From Hyphomonadaceae bacterium UBA1933 (GTDB lineage: Bacteria > Pseudomonadota > Alphaproteobacteria > Caulobacterales > Aquidulcibacteraceae), in the NCBI GenBank assembly GCA_002337085.1, contig DDFH01000006.1, positions 1,021,098 through 1,085,097 on the forward strand: DNA of 64,000 nucleotides, written 5' to 3'. This document shows, in pieces, positions 8,970 to 17,935 of this stretch. A model generated the notes under the pieces. The model was given only the letters and a program-made list of their open reading frames with translations, was not told where the DNA came from and did no database searches. The translations under genes and the position numbers were made by a program. Within the stretch, counting starts at the first letter, position 1. Every line of letters begins with the position of its first letter.

Positions 8970-9731
8970 ATGCAAAATTTGAAAAATTCAAAACTCGTAT
9001 TTCCTGCACTCGTAACTTTGGCACTGATTTTATTGGTGGTTCTCGACAAAATTGAAAGCGGGCTGTTTGAGCGGGTGATTTTCACAATTTTTGTGCTTGA
9101 TGTTTGGGTAATCGGGCTTTGTTTGCATGAATTTGCGCATGCTTATTCGGCATATAAATTTGGCGATAATGAGGTTGCGCAAAAGGGTTATTTAACCCTT
9201 AACCCGCTTTTATACGGCAATGCGGCGACATCGTTTATTTACCCCATCATCATTCTTTTGATTGGCGGTTTGCCATTGCCGGGGGGTGCGGTATATCTTG
9301 ATCATTCCAAAATTAAAACCAAGTTTGAAATTGCTTTGACCTATCTTTGTGGGCCATTGGCGAATTTATTTTTTGGGATTGGGTTGGGATTAATTTATCT
9401 TGCAATGGGTCGTGTAGAGCATGATGGTATAATTGATGATGCCCTTACGCTGTCGGCATTTTTGCAATTTTATACTTTTATTTTCAATCTTTTGCCATTG
9501 CCGGGCTTTGATGGTTTTGGGGCATTATCAATTTATTTCAACCCCGAATTTCGCGCAAAAATGTTGAAACTATCGGCGCTTATGATGGTTGGGCTTTTGA
9601 TTGCAGTATTTTATTTCCCCGGGGTATTTTTTGTTTTACAGCGTCCGGCGGTTGATGGCATTCAAATGATGGGCATGAATATCGATGCCCTTATGAATGG
9701 CTTTGATAATTTTATAAGCGGCGCAAATTAA
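8970..9731 (+). CDS. Site-2 protease family (M50) membrane metalloprotease
   Basis: Intramembrane zinc protease, 253 residues, about six membrane helices. The zinc motif HEFAH (about residues 53-57) and the third-ligand motif NLLPLPGFDGFGAL (about 177-190) are intact, so it should be active. It is the compact type without a PDZ domain. Substrate unknown; this class often cleaves anti-sigma factors or membrane regulators, but no such partner is adjacent. The ATG follows CAAATCATC with no clear Shine-Dalgarno. Confidence 0.9.
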   Translation: MQNLKNSKLVFPALVTLALILLVVLDKIESGLFERVIFTIFVLDVWVIGLCLHEFAHAYSAYKFGDNEVAQKGYLTLNPLLYGNAATSFIYPIIILLIGGLPLPGGAVYLDHSKIKTKFEIALTYLCGPLANLFFGIGLGLIYLAMGRVEHDGIIDDALTLSAFLQFYTFIFNLLPLPGFDGFGALSIYFNPEFRAKMLKLSALMMVGLLIAVFYFPGVFFVLQRPAVDGIQMMGMNIDALMNGFDNFISGAN

Positions 9732-9775
9732 ACGCCCTTTTCAGGATTCCGAAAAGGGCGTTAATAATTTTGTAT
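9731..9775. terminator. Bidirectional terminator
   Basis: A perfect 12-bp stem AACGCCCTTTTC/GAAAAGGGCGTT (9731-9742 with 9751-9762) followed by a T-rich tail on the plus strand. It lies between the convergent M50 peptidase and TonB-dependent receptor genes and can serve both. Confidence 0.85.
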
Positions 9776-9783
9776 TTTTGCAA

Positions 9784-12291
9784 TTAATATTTAAGTGCAA
9801 AATTTACACCAACCAAACGTGGTGCGCCGCGAATGAAGGTTGGAATGGTCAAGCTGTCGCCGATATTGCCGGCATCAAGCAGATATTCCTTGTCGGTTAG
9901 GTTGTTGGCGAATACCTCCACACTCCAGAGGGCGTTTTCGCTTTGGTATTTTGCCGATAGATTAACCAGACCATATGCGTCTTGATACTCATCAACCGCG
10001 CGGTCACGCAAAAATGGTGCAGTTGCCAATAAAGGCGGCTGAAGATCGCGGCGGTCATTATTATCATCAAAGAAGGTTTTTGACTGCCAAGTATATGTTG
10101 GGGTTATCATAATTCGTCCCATGCCATTCAAAGGAATGGTCCATGTGCCACCAACTGAAACCGCATTATCCGGTGAAAGGCGGAAATGGTTGCCATCATA
10201 TGCCCCACCGTCAAAACGTGCATGGTTATAGGCATAGGTTGCAAACATTTCCAAATTGTCCATTGGGCGCAATTCGGCAGAAAGTTCCACACCTGGTGCA
10301 TTTGCTTTACCGGCGTTTATGGTTACCAATTGACCGTTTTCATAAGATTGGGTCTGGAAGTTTTCATATTTATAATAATATGCCGAACCATTAAGTTTCA
10401 ACTTACCACCAAAAGTGCGCAAGTTTCCGCCAATTTCAAATGAATCCACGGTTTCAGATGGAAGTTCGGAAATTTTTACGCTTGTCCCCGGAAGGTTGCC
10501 AGAATTGATTGAAATAACTTCTGGGCGGCGACCACGTGAATAAGATGCCCAAACACTGGCATTTTTGTCAAATTCATAACGGGTTACAAGACGCCCTGCA
10601 AAGCCATCAAAATTATCCTTTTTTTGAACCAATGCGGTCGGTTGGGTTAATGCGCCATAATTTGCCAATGTGCCGCCGGTTAAAAGTGCGGTCACAAGTG
10701 CCTGACCTTGGTTAATATATGCCATGCCTGTTGCGGTTTGTCCGGCATTAACCAGTGCGGTTCCATTGGAAATAAGGGTTGAAGCCACCAAAAGGTTTCC
10801 AAGGCGGCTTGGCCCATTTAATAAATCGGCCTGCAAGCCTGATTTCTTATTGTCCATTGTGTAACGAAGACCACCGATAACATCCCATTTTTCGTTGACG
10901 TGCCATGTGGCATCGGCAAAGAAGTCATAAGATGAAGATTGCGAATAATTGGTATATTGTTCGCGGTGTTCGGTCTTCATGCTATTATATAATGCGGTGG
11001 CATATGGTTGGGAAAAACCTGCCGCTTGTAAGAAACCGACACCAATTGCTTGTGCCTCTGCGGCGGTTGGTGTCGAACGGGTAGGGGTGGTGATTAAATA
11101 ACCAGATAAAAGCGCGGTTAGATAATGTTCATCCATTTGTGAAGAAAAACGGGTGCTATTATCTTCATTGATATAAGATACTCCGGCAAAGCCTTCGATT
11201 GGGCCTTTGTCCTTAAAGCTGATGCGTAATTCTTGTGAATATTGCTTGCCATGTGCATCTTCTGCACCTTGCATAAAGTTGATTGCGCTGCCGTCGGGGT
11301 CGAATGCTTCAAACGCCTCAAAATCACGATAGCCAGTGATTGAGGTAAGGGTAAGGCTTTCGTTTAATTTCTTTTCGGCAATGAAGGTAAAGGTGTTGAC
11401 GGTGCGATCAAGACCAATTTCTTTGCCGCCTTCAAAGTTTGCATAAGAGCGATTAAGTGCCGCCGGTGAATAAGGGCTTATTGTACCGCCATCAGGGATG
11501 AAAGTGCCAGATTTAAATGCGGTTCCGCTATTTTTATCGTGATGATAATTATAAATGAAATCCATTTTCAAAGTATCATCGGGGCGCGCACTTAGGACGC
11601 CGCGCATTGCATTTACTTTAACACCCTGAAGCTTGTCGCCGCCAAGTGTGTTATCAACCCAACCATCACGTTGGCGAATTGTTCCGGCAATACGAATTGC
11701 AACCTTATCTTCGATAATTGGCATATTGACCATGCCAAGGGCGCGGAAATAATTATCTTCGCCGCCGCCTAATTCAAGGCCAGCATGAATTCCGGTAACG
11801 TCTGCCTTGTGTTGAATAACGTTGATGCCGCCAATCATTGCCGCCCGACCAAATAGGGTGGCTTGGGGGCCTTTTACGATTTCAACACGCTCAAGGTCAT
11901 AAAGTTCAGTATATGCACCACGGTTTCTTGAAGCCGAAACCCCGTCTTGGAAAATCGCAACGCGGGGTTCATCAAATGATGCGCCGCTGTCGGTAGTGAT
12001 ACCGCGCACCACAAAGCCCGCGTTATTTGCGCTTTGTTCCTGTACACGAATGCCAGGGGTAAAGGCGGCAAGCTGGTCAAACTTGGTGATGCCAAGGCGG
12101 TTTAACTTCTCACTGCCAAGGGCGAAAATAGAGGTTGGGACTTTCTCAATTGCCTGCGAGCGTTTTTGCGCCGTAACAATAACAACTTCTTCTTTAGCCT
12201 GTGTATTGTCTTGTGCGAATGAGATTTGTGGAATAATTGCAAGGCCAATAATGGCGGTTGACGCAATTAATTGCGCCTTTAAATTAGACAT
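9784..12291 (-). CDS. TonB-dependent outer-membrane receptor
   Basis: 835-residue active-transport channel of the outer membrane. I chose the ATG at 12291 because GGAGGGAAGAA stands directly before it; the frame also opens at a TTG 15 bases upstream. The signal peptide ends about ISFAQ; the TonB-box/plug entry is EEVVIVTAQKRSQAIEKVP; the plug domain includes GFVVRGITTD and VEIVKGPQATLFGRAAMIGG (about 60-170); the rest is a 22-strand barrel with a C-terminal aromatic residue. Substrate unknown; the QKRxQ entry is the type common in the large Caulobacter/sphingomonad families. It appears monocistronic. Confidence 0.93.
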   Translation of the reverse strand: MSNLKAQLIASTAIIGLAIIPQISFAQDNTQAKEEVVIVTAQKRSQAIEKVPTSIFALGSEKLNRLGITKFDQLAAFTPGIRVQEQSANNAGFVVRGITTDSGASFDEPRVAIFQDGVSASRNRGAYTELYDLERVEIVKGPQATLFGRAAMIGGINVIQHKADVTGIHAGLELGGGEDNYFRALGMVNMPIIEDKVAIRIAGTIRQRDGWVDNTLGGDKLQGVKVNAMRGVLSARPDDTLKMDFIYNYHHDKNSGTAFKSGTFIPDGGTISPYSPAALNRSYANFEGGKEIGLDRTVNTFTFIAEKKLNESLTLTSITGYRDFEAFEAFDPDGSAINFMQGAEDAHGKQYSQELRISFKDKGPIEGFAGVSYINEDNSTRFSSQMDEHYLTALLSGYLITTPTRSTPTAAEAQAIGVGFLQAAGFSQPYATALYNSMKTEHREQYTNYSQSSSYDFFADATWHVNEKWDVIGGLRYTMDNKKSGLQADLLNGPSRLGNLLVASTLISNGTALVNAGQTATGMAYINQGQALVTALLTGGTLANYGALTQPTALVQKKDNFDGFAGRLVTRYEFDKNASVWASYSRGRRPEVISINSGNLPGTSVKISELPSETVDSFEIGGNLRTFGGKLKLNGSAYYYKYENFQTQSYENGQLVTINAGKANAPGVELSAELRPMDNLEMFATYAYNHARFDGGAYDGNHFRLSPDNAVSVGGTWTIPLNGMGRIMITPTYTWQSKTFFDDNNDRRDLQPPLLATAPFLRDRAVDEYQDAYGLVNLSAKYQSENALWSVEVFANNLTDKEYLLDAGNIGDSLTIPTFIRGAPRLVGVNFALKY

Positions 12292-12427
12292 ATTTCTTCC
12301 CTCCAAGGATGCGATTTGTTATTACGCCCCATTTTTAACAATTATGTAACATAAGCACTTTGAATTGCAACGTTTATGCAAGACATTTAAGTATTTGCTA
12401 ATGCAACCTATTCTTGCGTACAAAGAA

Positions 12428-12450
12428 AAAGCCCGGACGTGACGGGCTTT
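12428..12450 (-). terminator. Terminator after the secreted CxxC gene
   Basis: An 8-bp stem AAAGCCCG/CGGGCTTT with a 7-base loop, just beyond the stop of the minus-strand gene at 12458. The A-run at 12425-12430 becomes a T-run on the minus strand. Confidence 0.75.
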
Positions 12451-12457
12451 GGGATAG

Positions 12458-12973
12458 TTAGTAAACACTAATTATACTGCATTGGTACTTGTGTATTTCA
12501 GTCCCAGTCTTGGCTCTCTTCATTATTTGTTCTCTTTCGGGAATATTTGAAACATACGTCACATATGATATTAGCTTTAGTGACGGTTTATCAAACTCCC
12601 AACGAACCAGCATCCTGTCTTTTGTGGAAAGTCTTAACATTGCAACTACAGGATCGCCAATAATATACTTTTCACCATCCAATTTAGTCATTTTTGCAGG
12701 ATTTTTGCAGTCTTCACAACGGTAAAATTGAGATTTCTTGAAATCCAATATAATTGTTTCGTTTATTAATTTATTTTCAGTTCTTGCCAATGCATTACCG
12801 CTTGAATCAAAGCCTTCTTTTATTATTTCTTTCTCTTCGCAAAGCAGTTTTGCCTTAATGTCATTTTTTATTAAGTTATTATCGTTTGGAGCTAATTCTT
12901 GCCCCGATGCTTGGGAACAAGCGCATGATAGGGCAGATGCGAATAATGCTAAAATAAACACAGTATTTTTCAT
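12458..12973 (-). CDS. Secreted CxxC protein, paralogue of its upstream neighbour
   Basis: 171 residues, function unknown. The N-terminus is a signal peptide (FILALFASALSCACSQASG) with a cysteine-rich end that could be a non-canonical lipobox. The mature part holds a conserved early Cys (LLCEE), a CEDC motif (about 85-88), a DGEKYII turn, and a C-terminal TGTEIHKYQCSI. The same landmarks occur in the same order in the neighbour at 13015-13521, so the two genes are a diverged tandem duplication. The four cysteines suggest two disulfides or a metal site in the periplasm. Confidence 0.75.
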   Translation of the reverse strand: MKNTVFILALFASALSCACSQASGQELAPNDNNLIKNDIKAKLLCEEKEIIKEGFDSSGNALARTENKLINETIILDFKKSQFYRCEDCKNPAKMTKLDGEKYIIGDPVVAMLRLSTKDRMLVRWEFDKPSLKLISYVTYVSNIPEREQIMKRAKTGTEIHKYQCSIISVY

Positions 12974-13014
12974 ATCAAATCACAAAATCCCAGATTTGTT
13001 TTAATTGCAACGCA

Positions 13015-13521
13015 TTAGTCATTAAATTTAATTTTATCGATTTCACATGTTTCTTTAAGAACTTCAGTACCTGTTTCAATTTCTCTATTCATTTTTTGAA
13101 AATACTTAAACTCAGAAACTGAAATCATTTTATTTAAATCAATAATCCACTTAAATTTAGTAATATGTTCGCCTGGAATTATTATTGTATAACTTTCACC
13201 ATCTGAAACGTTTATTATTTCGTAATTTAATGATTTAACGTTCATAAAGCCACAATTTTCACATGGTTTTAGTTTTTTCTTATTGAAATCAATTGTGTAA
13301 TAATGAACGTTTAATTGAGATACAGTTTTTATTACAAACTCTTTTCCGAATGAATCGTTACCTGTCTGTATGTATTCTTGAGGATTGCATTTAAGTTTTA
13401 GAAGTTTTGTATTTGCTGGAATTGCAGGCTTCAGGACTTGGGAATTACCCAAGTCCTGAGATAATCCTGAAAAAGGAGCAAAAAGACAGAAAAGCGCAAC
13501 CGTAAAGAGTTTGTATTTCAT
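13015..13521 (-). CDS. Secreted CxxC protein, paralogue of its downstream neighbour
   Basis: 168 residues with a clear signal peptide (LFTVALFCLFAPFSGLSQ). Landmarks shared with the gene at 12458-12973: an early Cys (LKLKCNP), a CENC motif, DGESYTI, a Trp/Phe strand (KFKWIIDL vs LVRWEFD) and the tail TGTEVLKETCEI. The gene starts 3 bases after the phosphofructokinase stop on the same strand, so it is probably co-transcribed with it. This could be chance, since a role in glycolysis is not expected for a secreted protein. The family is not recognised. Composition is more AT- and Lys/Asn-rich than surrounding genes. Confidence 0.75.
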   Translation of the reverse strand: MKYKLFTVALFCLFAPFSGLSQDLGNSQVLKPAIPANTKLLKLKCNPQEYIQTGNDSFGKEFVIKTVSQLNVHYYTIDFNKKKLKPCENCGFMNVKSLNYEIINVSDGESYTIIIPGEHITKFKWIIDLNKMISVSEFKYFQKMNREIETGTEVLKETCEIDKIKFND

Positions 13522-13523
13522 GT

Positions 13524-14780
13524 TTAAAGTTCAAACTTTTCTAATTTCTTATCCACGGCAACATTTTTCAATGTAACATATGCGGGCATACCATTTTTAT
13601 ATGGTGGGTAATCTTCACCTTGGATAAGACCGCTTAGATAATCGCGGCATGCTTGTGTGATGCCAAAGCCATCTTCGGTGATGAAGTCTTTAGGCATAAA
13701 TTTTTCAACATTGGCAACATCGGCAAGTTTGGCTTCACCAATTTCCCAAACATATGGAACGGATGATTTACGCACGATGGTTGGCATGATTGAATTATGA
13801 CCCTCTACGGCAAATTCAACCGCCGCTTTGCCCAGTGCATATGCCTGTTCGACATCGGTTTTGCTTGCCAAATGGCGCGCCGCACGTTGCAAATAATCGG
13901 CAACCGCCCAGTGGAATTTATAACCGAATGCTTCTTTTACCATATTGGCAACAACGGGGGCCGCACCGCCCAATTGCGCATGACCAAAGGCATCTTTGGT
14001 GCCTTGTTCTGCCAAGAAGCGACCATCAGGGTAATGGCAACCTTCGGAAACCACAACCGAGCAATAACCATATTGCTCAACCTTGGCTTTGACAGTTTCC
14101 AAGAATTTTTCTTGGTTAAATTCAACTTCTGGGAAAAGGATTACCACAGGAATGTCATTATCCTCATCGGCGGCAAGACCACCGGCGGCGGCAATCCAAC
14201 CAGCATGGCGCCCCATAACCTCAAGTACAAATACTTTGGTTGAGGTTAGCGCCATTGAACGCACGTCATATGACGCTTCACGGGTTGAAACCGCGATATA
14301 TTTGGCAACAGATCCAAAACCAGGGCAGCAATCGGTGATTGGCAAATCATTATCAACGGTTTTTGGAACATGAATTGCCTGAATTGGATAGCCCATCGCC
14401 TCAGAAAGTTGCGAAACTTTATAGCATGTGTCGGCACTATCGCCGCCGCCATTATAAAAGAAATATCCAATATTATGCGCCTTGAAAACTTCGATAAGGC
14501 GTTCATATTCTCGCTTGTTTTTTTCCAATGATTTAAGTTTGAAACGGCAAGAACCAAATGCACCTGATGGCGTGTAACGAAGGCCGGCAATTGCTTCATC
14601 GCTTTCTTGGTAAACGTCGATTAATTCTTCGGTTAATGCGCCAATAATGCCATTGCGCCCTGCATAAACTTTACCGATTTTATCTGGGTGTTGCTTTGCG
14701 GTTTCAATAACCCCACAGCCCGAAGCATTAATAACCGAAGTAACCCCACCTGATTGCGCGTAAAAAGCATTTTTGACCAT
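13524..14780 (-). CDS. 6-phosphofructokinase, PPi-dependent type
   Basis: Phosphorylates fructose 6-phosphate, most likely with pyrophosphate (EC 2.7.1.90), which makes the step reversible. 418 residues. The donor-site signature is FFYNGGGDSADT followed by PKTVDND: the Lys in PKTVDND replaces the Gly of ATP-dependent enzymes (PGTIDND), and an Asp follows the GGG where ATP enzymes have GGDG. Both are known PPi-type determinants. The fructose-6-phosphate binding block EVMGRHAGWIAAAGGLA (about 183-199) is intact. The ATG is at 14780. Pyrophosphate dependence is inferred from these residues. Confidence 0.92.
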   Translation of the reverse strand: MVKNAFYAQSGGVTSVINASGCGVIETAKQHPDKIGKVYAGRNGIIGALTEELIDVYQESDEAIAGLRYTPSGAFGSCRFKLKSLEKNKREYERLIEVFKAHNIGYFFYNGGGDSADTCYKVSQLSEAMGYPIQAIHVPKTVDNDLPITDCCPGFGSVAKYIAVSTREASYDVRSMALTSTKVFVLEVMGRHAGWIAAAGGLAADEDNDIPVVILFPEVEFNQEKFLETVKAKVEQYGYCSVVVSEGCHYPDGRFLAEQGTKDAFGHAQLGGAAPVVANMVKEAFGYKFHWAVADYLQRAARHLASKTDVEQAYALGKAAVEFAVEGHNSIMPTIVRKSSVPYVWEIGEAKLADVANVEKFMPKDFITEDGFGITQACRDYLSGLIQGEDYPPYKNGMPAYVTLKNVAVDKKLEKFEL

Positions 14781-14982
14781 TGCCTAACCCTTCTATTAAA
14801 TATGCCACTAATTGGATTTGTAAGCCTTGTTAGCAAACTATTTTGATGCGTCAATGAATGTTTTGTCACATCGACACTATTACTGTTATTGATTCCTATG
14901 TCTTATGGGAAAATTTTGCCTTTAACATTGCAATTTCTTTTCCAAGTCGCTAAATCCCACCTCAATAATAGGATTTTATGAA

Positions 14983-16359
14983 ATGACTTGGTCTCCAAAC
15001 TCATGGCGTGCAAAAAACGCCAAGCACATTCCAAACGACTACCCAAGCCTTGAGGCATTAAACGAGGTTGAGGCAACTTTGTCTAAAAAACCGCCGCTTG
15101 TGGTCGCTAGTGAGATTGAAAAGCTTAAAAAAGAGCTTGCCAAAGTTGCACGTGGCGAAAGCTTTTTGTTGCAAGGCGGCGATTGCGCTGAATCATTCAG
15201 TGAGTTTGAGGCAGACCGCGTAATCCGTTATTTCCGCGTATTTTTGCAAATGGCGGTGGTTTTGACTTTTGCGGGCGGCAAGCACGTTGTAAAAGTTGGC
15301 CGTGTTGCGGGGCAATTTGCCAAGCCGCGCTCTTCGCCTGTTGAAACCATTGATGGCGTAACACTGCCATCTTATCGCGGTGATAATATCAACGGTCTTG
15401 AATTTAATGAAGAAAGCCGCCTGCCAGATCCGCAAAGACTGTTGCAGGCGTATAATCAATCGGCATCAACCATGAACCTTCTTCGTGCGTTGGCGACCGG
15501 TGGTTATGCCGATTTGGCGCATATCAATGATTGGAATCTTAGCTTTATCAAAAGACAAGATAAGGTGCAGGAAGATTATTTGAAACTTTGCCACCATATT
15601 TCTGAAAGCCTTGATTTCATTAATTCAATGGGCAAAGCCAATATTGCCACCGATACGGTTTCATTCTTTACCTCGCATGAGGCATTGTTGCTTGGTTATG
15701 AAGAAGCACTAACCCGCAAAGATAGCTTGTTTGGCTCTGGTGGATATTATGCAACTTCGGCGCATATGCTTTGGATTGGTGATAGAACCCGTGGTCTTGA
15801 TGATGCGCATATCGAATATTGCCGTGGTGTTAAAAACCCGATTGGTATTAAATGCGGCCCATCACTAACAGGTGATGAATTGCTTGCGCTTATTGATAAG
15901 GTGAACCCAAATAATGAAGAGGGTAAACTTGTATTAATCGCGCGCTTTGGCTCTGATAAAATTGCCAATCATTTGCCGGAAATGGTACGCAAAGTTACCG
16001 CTGCTGGTAAAAATGTTATTTGGTCATCAGATCCTATGCATGGCAATACTATTACCTCATCCAATGGCTTTAAAACCCGCCCATTTGACCGCGTCATGAG
16101 CGAAGTGGTTCAATTCATGAATATCGTTCATGCCGAAGGCGCATATCCGGGTGGCATTCACCTTGAAATGACTGGCGATGATGTTACCGAATGTATCGGC
16201 GGCGCAATCGAAGTAACCGAAGATTTATTGCCATCACGCTATAATACGCATTGCGACCCGCGTTTAAATGCAAGCCAATCTTTGGAGCTTGCATTTGAAA
16301 TTGCCGGAAATCTGCGTACCGAGCGTAAAGAGCAAAGAATGGCTGCTGCGGGGCTATAA
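14983..16359 (+). CDS. Class II 3-deoxy-7-phosphoheptulonate (DAHP) synthase
   Basis: First step of the shikimate pathway: phosphoenolpyruvate plus erythrose 4-phosphate. 458 residues, plant/AroA-II type. It has the N-terminal WSPNSWR, FLLQGGDCAESF (metal Cys, about 65-76), GRVAGQFAKPRSSP (about 107-120), WIGDRTR, WSSDPMHGNT (about 347-356) and GGIHLEMTGDDVTEC. It is divergent from the phosphofructokinase gene, with AGGA nine bases before the ATG. A terminator follows. Confidence 0.96.
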   Translation: MTWSPNSWRAKNAKHIPNDYPSLEALNEVEATLSKKPPLVVASEIEKLKKELAKVARGESFLLQGGDCAESFSEFEADRVIRYFRVFLQMAVVLTFAGGKHVVKVGRVAGQFAKPRSSPVETIDGVTLPSYRGDNINGLEFNEESRLPDPQRLLQAYNQSASTMNLLRALATGGYADLAHINDWNLSFIKRQDKVQEDYLKLCHHISESLDFINSMGKANIATDTVSFFTSHEALLLGYEEALTRKDSLFGSGGYYATSAHMLWIGDRTRGLDDAHIEYCRGVKNPIGIKCGPSLTGDELLALIDKVNPNNEEGKLVLIARFGSDKIANHLPEMVRKVTAAGKNVIWSSDPMHGNTITSSNGFKTRPFDRVMSEVVQFMNIVHAEGAYPGGIHLEMTGDDVTECIGGAIEVTEDLLPSRYNTHCDPRLNASQSLELAFEIAGNLRTERKEQRMAAAGL

Positions 16360-16366
16360 TTTAATT

Positions 16367-16398
16367 TAAAAGCCCTGCGATGCGGGGCTTTTATTTTG
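16367..16398 (+). terminator. Terminator after DAHP synthase
   Basis: A stem AAAAGCCCTGC/GCGGGGCTTTT with one G-T wobble, followed by TTATTTTGTTTT, 8 bases after the stop codon. Confidence 0.85.
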
Positions 16399-16414
16399 TT
16401 TTAATATAGAGGGT

Positions 16415-16864
16415 ATGATGGTTTTTCACGAAGTTCAATCTGGCTCAAGACCAATGATTTACGGCATTTTGGCCTTTATGGTTTTGCTTGCTATTGTTGA
16501 ATATCTTGTGGTTCCTATTGGTGCAAAAATGGCGGTTAGCCTTATCATGAGTATCATACTCGGTTTGGTTGCGACCATGCTTTTTGGCTTTAATCTTGAA
16601 ACCAAAATTGATGCGCAAAATATAAATTTGAAAATTCCGGTTCTTTTAAAAACCAAAATTGCACTTGTCGATATTAAAACTGCCGAACAATTTTCTTATA
16701 GCCCACTTCGTGATTTTGGCGGATGGGGCATTCGTTTTGGCAAGGGTGGCATCATGTATAATGCCAATGGCAATCAATCAGTTAAACTTGTCATGAAAGA
16801 TGAAAAAATTATCTATATCGGCACCCAAAAACCCGAAGCACTTATTAAGGCATTGGGCAAATAA
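16415..16864 (+). CDS. Membrane protein with a PH-like soluble domain
   Basis: 149 residues: two membrane helices (about 15-32 and 38-58) followed by a beta-rich cytoplasmic domain ending GWGIRFGKGGIMYNANGNQ...VKLVMKDEKIIYIGTQKPE. This pattern (two helices, then GxGIR...G...V.l......y.G.....l) matches small bacterial PH-like/DUF membrane proteins of unknown function. GAGGG precedes a double ATG; the second ATG (16418) has the better spacing. It is flanked by terminators on both sides, so it is a single-gene unit. Confidence 0.75.
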   Translation: MMVFHEVQSGSRPMIYGILAFMVLLAIVEYLVVPIGAKMAVSLIMSIILGLVATMLFGFNLETKIDAQNINLKIPVLLKTKIALVDIKTAEQFSYSPLRDFGGWGIRFGKGGIMYNANGNQSVKLVMKDEKIIYIGTQKPEALIKALGK

Positions 16865-16889
16865 AAAGCCCCAAACGGGGCTTTTTTTA
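16864..16889 (+). terminator. Terminator after the small membrane protein gene
   Basis: A stem AAAAGCCCC/GGGGCTTTT with loop AAAC, followed by further Ts, starting at the stop codon. Confidence 0.85.
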
Positions 16890-16954
16890 GTGTATGCAAA
16901 TAAAAATCGGAAACCACGCTTTAAATTTAATTTATACCTCACGGCTAATTCGGA

Positions 16955-17139
16955 GCATTTGCTAATCGCAAATGCCATTTCCTCATGCCTCCGGTGGGGC
17001 GCGCGACTCCGCGCGGCACTCAGTCGTGCTTGCGTTCGCTTTGCTCACTTATTTTACGTTCTCCTAATGGTTCAGTATTTGACCGCGATGAGTTAGGAAA
17101 AGTTGCAGACTTTTCCGTAAAAACGAAGAGCAAATTTGC
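16955..17139. repeat. Chain of consecutive hairpins in a GC-rich island
   Basis: Perfect inverted repeats follow each other: GCATTTGC-taatc-GCAAATGC (16955-16975), CGCGCG-actc-CGCGCG (17000-17015), GCAC-tcagtc-GTGC (17016-17029), GGAAAAGT-tgcag-ACTTTTCC (17096-17116) and the palindrome GCAAATTTGC (17130-17139). The segment 16985-17030 is much more GC-rich than its surroundings. The 305 bases between the convergent genes ending at 16864 and 17170 hold no convincing gene. It could be a repeat element, a structured RNA or a decayed insertion. Confidence 0.5.
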
Positions 17140-17169
17140 CAGAGCGAAGTTAGAAATCTCAAATTTTTA

Positions 17170-17922
17170 TCAAAACGGCGATATAGCTTCCAAAACCTGT
17201 TGACCAACTGGTTGCTTGTTGTATTTCGATAATTGTCCACGACCGCCGTATGAAATCCGTGCCTCTGCCATTTGGGTGTGTAGCACGGTGTTGGCGGATG
17301 AAATATCCTGTGGTCTGACGATACCTGAAACCAATAATTCACGGATTTCGTTATTTACGCGTACTTCTTGGCGTCCTGCCACCACAAGATTGCCATTTGG
17401 TAAAACTTGGGTAACCAATGCCGCAACAGTAAGCGACATTTTTTCCTGACGATTTACTACACCAGAACCAGAAAATGCACCAGCAGAAGAAGTTCCAATC
17501 ATATTCGCAGGGTCATAGCCAGATGGCAAAATTTTCCCTGGTAACTTTTCAAGACCAAAGAAGTTTGAAACCCCGCCCGATTTGGTTGAGCTTTCTTTGC
17601 CGGTTGTGGTGTTATTCATTTGGGCGTTGTCATTAATTGTGACATTAACAGTAAGAATATCACCAATTTTTGATGCCCTTGGGTCGGCAAAAAATTGCTT
17701 TGCGCCCGCGCGCCATAGTGAATTAGATGAGGTTCGGTTATCTGTTGCCTCTGGCATTGGCACAACCACTTGACGACGACCCGCAGCCGCCATTTGTGGA
17801 TCTTGAATTGGGGTAAGTGCAGGGGGCTTTCCGGCGTTTTTAATTTCATCAACAGTTGATGCACAGCCAGTAGCCAACAATGAAAGTGAAGCAATCACAA
17901 TTAATTTAAAAGCATTGTTCAT
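17170..17922 (-). CDS. flgH: Flagellar L-ring protein FlgH
   Basis: Outer-membrane lipoprotein that forms the L-ring around the flagellar rod. 250 residues. The signal peptide ends in the lipobox LATGC (Cys about residue 20). Family blocks: LWRAGAKQFFADPRASKIGDILTV (about 69-92, quoted only as a position guide by its start LWRAGAKQFF), VNNEIRELLVSGIVRPQDI and the C-terminal ISYGGRGQLSKYNKQPVGQQ. It is the last gene of the flgF-flgG-flgA-flgH operon, 13 bases after flgA. flgI is not in this operon. Confidence 0.96.
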   Translation of the reverse strand: MNNAFKLIVIASLSLLATGCASTVDEIKNAGKPPALTPIQDPQMAAAGRRQVVVPMPEATDNRTSSNSLWRAGAKQFFADPRASKIGDILTVNVTINDNAQMNNTTTGKESSTKSGGVSNFFGLEKLPGKILPSGYDPANMIGTSSAGAFSGSGVVNRQEKMSLTVAALVTQVLPNGNLVVAGRQEVRVNNEIRELLVSGIVRPQDISSANTVLHTQMAEARISYGGRGQLSKYNKQPVGQQVLEAISPF

Positions 17923-17935
17923 ATCGATTTCACCA

